From UBA5072 sp963822145 (GTDB lineage Bacteria; Bacteroidota; Bacteroidia; Bacteroidales; UBA10428), in assembly GCA_963822145.1 (NCBI GenBank), contig CAWGGG010000004.1, forward strand, positions 1,488,001 through 1,552,000: DNA of 64,000 nucleotides. Reading direction: 5' to 3'. Within the stretch, counting starts at the first letter, position 1; each line of letters begins with the position of its first letter. The notes beneath the pieces are model-generated. The model did no database searches. It saw only the letters and a program-made list of their open reading frames with translations, and was not told where the DNA came from. This document shows positions 60,636-64,000 of the stretch, in pieces. The position numbers were made by a program, and so were the translations under genes.

Positions 60636-62468
60636 TTATTCTCCGTTCATGGAGATCAGGAATTCCTCATTGGAATCGGTTTTGGCAAGCCGTTCACGCA
60701 AGAACTCCATGGCTTCTATTGAGTTCATATCAGTAAGGTACTTTCTCAGGACCCATATTTTGTTGAGGAAATTCCGATCCAGCAGCAAGTCCTCACGACG
60801 GGTGCTTGAAGCGGTTATATCAATGGAAGGATAAATCCTGCGGTTGGAAAGTTTGCGGTCGAGTTGCAGCTCCATGTTGCCGGTTCCTTTGAATTCCTCA
60901 AAAATCACATCGTCCATTTTCGAACCGGTATCGGTAAGCGCCGTAGCGATAATAGTCAGAGATCCTCCGTTTTCGATGTTCCTGGCAGCACCAAAAAAGC
61001 GTTTGGGCTTTTGCAGTGCATTGGAGTCAACTCCGCCGGAAAGAACCTTTCCTGATGCCGGGGCAATGGTATTAAATGCCCTGGCCAGACGGGTGATGGA
61101 ATCGAGCAGGATGACCACATCATGTCCGCATTCTACAAGTCTTTTGGCCTTTTCGATCACGATATTGGCGACCCTGACATGACGTTCGGCAGGTTCATCA
61201 AAAGTGGAGGATACTACTTCGCCCCTTACATTGCGGGCCATTTCGGTGACCTCTTCAGGACGTTCATCAATGAGCAGAATGATGAGGTATACCTCCGGGT
61301 TATTGGCAGCAATAGCGTTGGCAATATCCTGAAGGAGTATGGTTTTGCCGGTTTTGGGCTGAGCCACGATCAGTCCACGCTGACCTTTCCCAATGGGCGA
61401 GAACATGTCCACCACGCGGACCGACAGATTGGTCTTTTCTCCTGGCCTGATCAGCGTAAACTTCTCATTCGGGAATAGTGGTGTGAGATAATCAAAGGGT
61501 ACCCGGTCACGGATATACTCAGGATTACGCCCGTTGATTTCAATGACCTTGATCAGCGGGAAATATTTCTCTCCTTCTTTGGGAGGCCTTATGGTCCCGG
61601 TAACGGTATCTCCTGTCTTCAAACCGAAAAGCTTGATCTGGGATTGAGAAACATAGATATCGTCGGGGGAATTCAGGTAATTATAATCCGATGAACGGAG
61701 GAAACCATAACCATCGGGCATGATTTCAAGAACTCCCTGGCAGGTAATAATACCGTCAAATTCTGTAGGTTTTTCCTGTGGCACTTTTCTTTCAAAAGGA
61801 GCCCTTTGCGGAGGTTCAAATCTGGGCATTTTTTCGGTCTGGGGAGGAATAGTGGGTTCCCTTTCCACTTCTACAGCAGGGATCATTGTTTCCTCCATCT
61901 CAACATCCGGGGTAATTAATTCTTCATAATCAGGATTTTTAACAGCCCTGATTTCATCAGCCGCTTCGATTGCTTTTTCAGTATCCTCCCTGGGCAGGGT
62001 ATCTCTTTCATTGAACCTGGGAAATTCCTTATTCTTTCTGAATTCTCCATTTTGCCTGCTGGGGTCATACGGCCTTTTGAAAAATCTGCCCTTACCCCTG
62101 TCCTTGGCACCATGGAAAGGCAACTGGTCAGATTTCTGCTCTGAGGGCTTGTTTTCCTGACGAGCCTCAGCCGGCATATCCATTAAAACATCTGATTTTG
62201 CATTAAACTTTGCATCATTGATAAGCTCAGGTCTGTCGTTTTCAATACGGCGCGGACGTCGCCCCCTCCTTTTGTGATCATGACTGAAAGGAATCTCCGG
62301 CTTTTTTTCCGATTTTTTCCCCTCAGTAGCCATGATGGCCTGTTCATCAAGAATCCTATAAATAAGATCCTGTTTTCTGAGAATATCGGCCTTCTTAACG
62401 TTTAATTGCTTGGCAATTTCCTTGAGCTCGGGAAGTAGCTTTTTATTAAGCTCTAAAATATCGTACAT
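60636..62468 (-). CDS. rho: Transcription termination factor Rho
   Basis: Hexameric RNA-dependent ATPase. 610 residues, longer than E. coli Rho (419). Rho_N helices at 1-45, then an insert of about 190 residues, low complexity and charged (RRGRRPRR, later Pro/Glu-rich), as in many Bacteroidetes. RNA-binding cold-shock domain about 235-310 (LEIMPDGYGFLRSSDYNYL). ATPase domain with Walker A AQPKTGKT, Walker B VVILLDSITR and the Q/R-loop segments. The insert may bind RNA. Confidence 0.95.
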   Translation of the reverse strand: MYDILELNKKLLPELKEIAKQLNVKKADILRKQDLIYRILDEQAIMATEGKKSEKKPEIPFSHDHKRRGRRPRRIENDRPELINDAKFNAKSDVLMDMPAEARQENKPSEQKSDQLPFHGAKDRGKGRFFKRPYDPSRQNGEFRKNKEFPRFNERDTLPREDTEKAIEAADEIRAVKNPDYEELITPDVEMEETMIPAVEVEREPTIPPQTEKMPRFEPPQRAPFERKVPQEKPTEFDGIITCQGVLEIMPDGYGFLRSSDYNYLNSPDDIYVSQSQIKLFGLKTGDTVTGTIRPPKEGEKYFPLIKVIEINGRNPEYIRDRVPFDYLTPLFPNEKFTLIRPGEKTNLSVRVVDMFSPIGKGQRGLIVAQPKTGKTILLQDIANAIAANNPEVYLIILLIDERPEEVTEMARNVRGEVVSSTFDEPAERHVRVANIVIEKAKRLVECGHDVVILLDSITRLARAFNTIAPASGKVLSGGVDSNALQKPKRFFGAARNIENGGSLTIIATALTDTGSKMDDVIFEEFKGTGNMELQLDRKLSNRRIYPSIDITASSTRREDLLLDRNFLNKIWVLRKYLTDMNSIEAMEFLRERLAKTDSNEEFLISMNGE

Positions 62469-62849
62469 AATGTGTGGAGAAGTTTATTTAAAAGAATATG
62501 TGGTGATACTGAACTAACTATTACGCATGCAGGGTATAACAATACCTGAAACAAAACATGTTGTTGGATCAAAAAAAGATGGAATACGTAAGGGAATTAT
62601 GCTGCAATAATACGCAATTCAAAACAAATACCAAAACAAAAGATTATTTTTTTTACTGTAACAAGTAATTGTAAAATTATGTAATTTTAAATAGCCATAG
62701 ATACAGCAAGGTTTAATGCTGATTTGTATTGTAATACGCTCTTAATATGACGCATACAATATTAAAGCATTTTTTCTCATTTACAGGGCAATTCACCTGT
62801 TTTTCCTTTTTTGACCTGCACCCAAAACCAAAAACCAAATCCTTTCCCC
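62469..62849. other. Divergent rho-rpoD intergenic region
   Basis: 381 nt, AT-rich, between two divergently transcribed genes. It must hold promoters for both, but I see no full TTTG/TAnnTTTGY pair on either strand, and no ORF, repeat or clear hairpin. Confidence 0.5.
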
Positions 62850-63713
62850 ATGAGACAATTGAAAATTGTCAAACAAGTTACCAATCGTGAAACACCATCG
62901 CTTGACAAATATTTGCATGAAATTGGCAAGGTTGAGCTGATTTCTTCGGAAGAAGAGGTCCAGTTGGCTCAGCGAATAAGAAATGGCGATGAACAAGCGC
63001 TCAACAAACTAATAAAAGCAAATCTCCGGTTTGTTGTATCGGTTTCCAAGCAATACCAGAATCAGGGACTCTCTCTCCCTGATCTGATTAATGAAGGTAA
63101 CGTCGGACTGATCAAGGCGGCCCAGCGTTTTGATGAAACCCGCGGATTTAAATTCATTTCTTATGCAGTATGGTGGATCCGCCAGTCAATCCTGCAGGCT
63201 CTGGCTGAACAGGCGAGAATTGTCCGGCTGCCGCTGAATAAAATCGGTTCCATTAATAAAATCAACAAGGCATTCTCTGATCTTGAACAATTGTATGAAA
63301 GGGAACCTTCTGTTCAGGAAATTGCCGAAATTCTCGAGATGGCCCCCGATGATGTCAAGGAGGCCATGAAAAGTGCCGGCCGGCATATTTCGATGGACGC
63401 TCCCATTACCGATGATGATGAAGGCAATCTTTACGATGTGCTGCTCAGCAAGGATACACCCAGTCCGGATAAAGGATTGCTGACAGATTCCCTGCGCAGG
63501 GAGATTGAAAGGGTCCTGTCGATGCTCACTTATCGCGAGGCAAATATCCTCAGGCTGTATTTTGGTCTGAACACCAAATATCAGTATACGCTTGAGGAGA
63601 TCGGGCAGGAGTTTAACCTGACCCGTGAACGGGTAAGGCAAATCAAGGAAAAGGCCATCAAGCGGCTGAAGAATGCTACCCGGTGCAAACTTTTAAAAGC
63701 CTATTTGGGGTGA
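62850..63713 (+). CDS. rpoD: Primary RNA polymerase sigma factor
   Basis: 287 residues. No region 1.1; region 1.2 starts at SLDKYLHEIGKVELI. Region 2: LRFVVSVSKQYQNQGLSLPDLINEGNVGLIKA and FKFISYAVWWIRQSILQ. Region 3, then region 4: LTYREANILRLYFGL and YTLEEIGQEFNLTRERVRQIKEKAI (helix-turn-helix that reads -33). This short form is the Bacteroidetes primary sigma that recognises TTTG/TAnnTTTG. The start MRQLKIVKQ is chosen over the longer TTG frame. Confidence 0.96.
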   Translation: MRQLKIVKQVTNRETPSLDKYLHEIGKVELISSEEEVQLAQRIRNGDEQALNKLIKANLRFVVSVSKQYQNQGLSLPDLINEGNVGLIKAAQRFDETRGFKFISYAVWWIRQSILQALAEQARIVRLPLNKIGSINKINKAFSDLEQLYEREPSVQEIAEILEMAPDDVKEAMKSAGRHISMDAPITDDDEGNLYDVLLSKDTPSPDKGLLTDSLRREIERVLSMLTYREANILRLYFGLNTKYQYTLEEIGQEFNLTRERVRQIKEKAIKRLKNATRCKLLKAYLG

Positions 63714-63791
63714 TTTTGTAACCTGTCCGGATCATCCTGTGGTGAAACAGGGAAAGTTTTATACTTTTACTGAATAACAATCCACAGGTAT

Positions 63792-64000
63792 ATGAACCGA
63801 TTGATAGCCCCTTCATTACTGGCAGCTGATTTTTCAAATCTGCGGAAAGATATTGAAATGGTGAATTCCAGCGAAGCAGGCTGGTTTCACCTGGATATTA
63901 TGGACGGAGTATTTGTCCCCAATATATCCTTTGGCCTACCCGTGGTCAAAGCCGTAAAAAAACTGGCCAAAAAACCGCTTGATGTACATTTGATGATCAT
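63792..64000 (+). CDS. rpe: Ribulose-phosphate 3-epimerase (3' partial)
   Basis: First 69 residues of a TIM-barrel epimerase of the pentose phosphate pathway, cut by the window end. LIAPSLLAADFSNL with the catalytic Ser and WFHLDIMDGVFVPNISFG with metal-binding His and Asp, then LDVHLMI. It begins 78 nt after rpoD on the same strand. Confidence 0.93.
   Translation, partial: MNRLIAPSLLAADFSNLRKDIEMVNSSEAGWFHLDIMDGVFVPNISFGLPVVKAVKKLAKKPLDVHLMI

Noticed and set aside
62469..62849. Rho-rpoD intergenic region searched for a regulatory RNA
   Set aside because: No stable hairpin, conserved motif or short ORF could be supported by eye.

Overview
The window reads as chromosomal DNA of a Bacteroidetes bacterium, probably in or near the Bacteroidales/Marinilabiliales and likely uncultured. 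Supporting signs are promoters of the form TTTG-N~20-TAnnTTTGY, few Shine-Dalgarno sequences, a short RpoD that begins MRQLKIVKQ and lacks region 1.1, a Rho with a long low-complexity insert, and lineage-typical families (S46 dipeptidyl peptidase, DUF4199, a DUF5916 remnant, a trimmed ComEC). A pyruvate:ferredoxin oxidoreductase beside an aconitase suggests anaerobic or facultative metabolism. A KdsC-type phosphatase and a GDP-heptose gene set point to lipopolysaccharide or glycan synthesis. I see no tRNA, rRNA, CRISPR, prophage or plasmid signal.

Layout. 1-0.9 kb: the end of a LytS/NarX-like histidine kinase. 0.9-8.9 kb: a histidine operon, hisG-D-C-B-purU-H-A-F-E, behind a promoter, a His-rich leader peptide and an intrinsic terminator (an attenuator). 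The PRA-CH domain (hisI) is absent, and purU sits inside the operon. 9-14 kb: DUF3795, a GH26 lipoprotein, an Fe-ADH/monooxygenase pair and a DPP11-like peptidase. 14.2-17.1 kb: a tight maf/UbiA/kdsC/DUF2520 operon. 17.1-21.4 kb: a membrane glycosyltransferase, divergent from a methyltransferase-GT2 fusion and a second methyltransferase. 21.4-25.9 kb: an S9 peptidase, a DUF5916 pseudogene, an unknown secreted protein and a rhomboid. 25.9-31.4 kb: ilvD-B-N-C behind a second attenuator with an Ile/Val/Leu leader peptide. 31.5-34.8 kb: a methyltransferase, a VOC protein, the SRP RNA, DUF4199 and a GT2.

34.9-39.5 kb: a GDP-D-glycero-D-manno-heptose operon whose first gene is a three-domain fusion, followed by gmhA, a GHMP kinase and a GT2. 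39.5-40.2 kb: a REP-associated tyrosine transposase (RAYT) flanked by its REP palindromes, with one more palindrome in frame inside its coding sequence. 40.2-50.6 kb: asnB, a TPR protein, Nudix, miaA, an MFS carrier, aconitase and a GT51 transglycosylase. 50.7-64 kb: a YD-repeat-like secreted protein, TsaC/YciO, ComEC, a DHOD-like protein, def, ruvX, PFOR, rho, rpoD and the start of rpe.

Across the window, short tandem arrays with a 7-bp period (9 bp at two loci) lie exactly at gene ends. Each locus has its own unit sequence, and four arrays contain the stop codon of the neighbouring gene. These arrays, the two leader-peptide attenuators, the RAYT/REP locus, the heptose fusion enzyme and the missing hisI are the points most worth following up.
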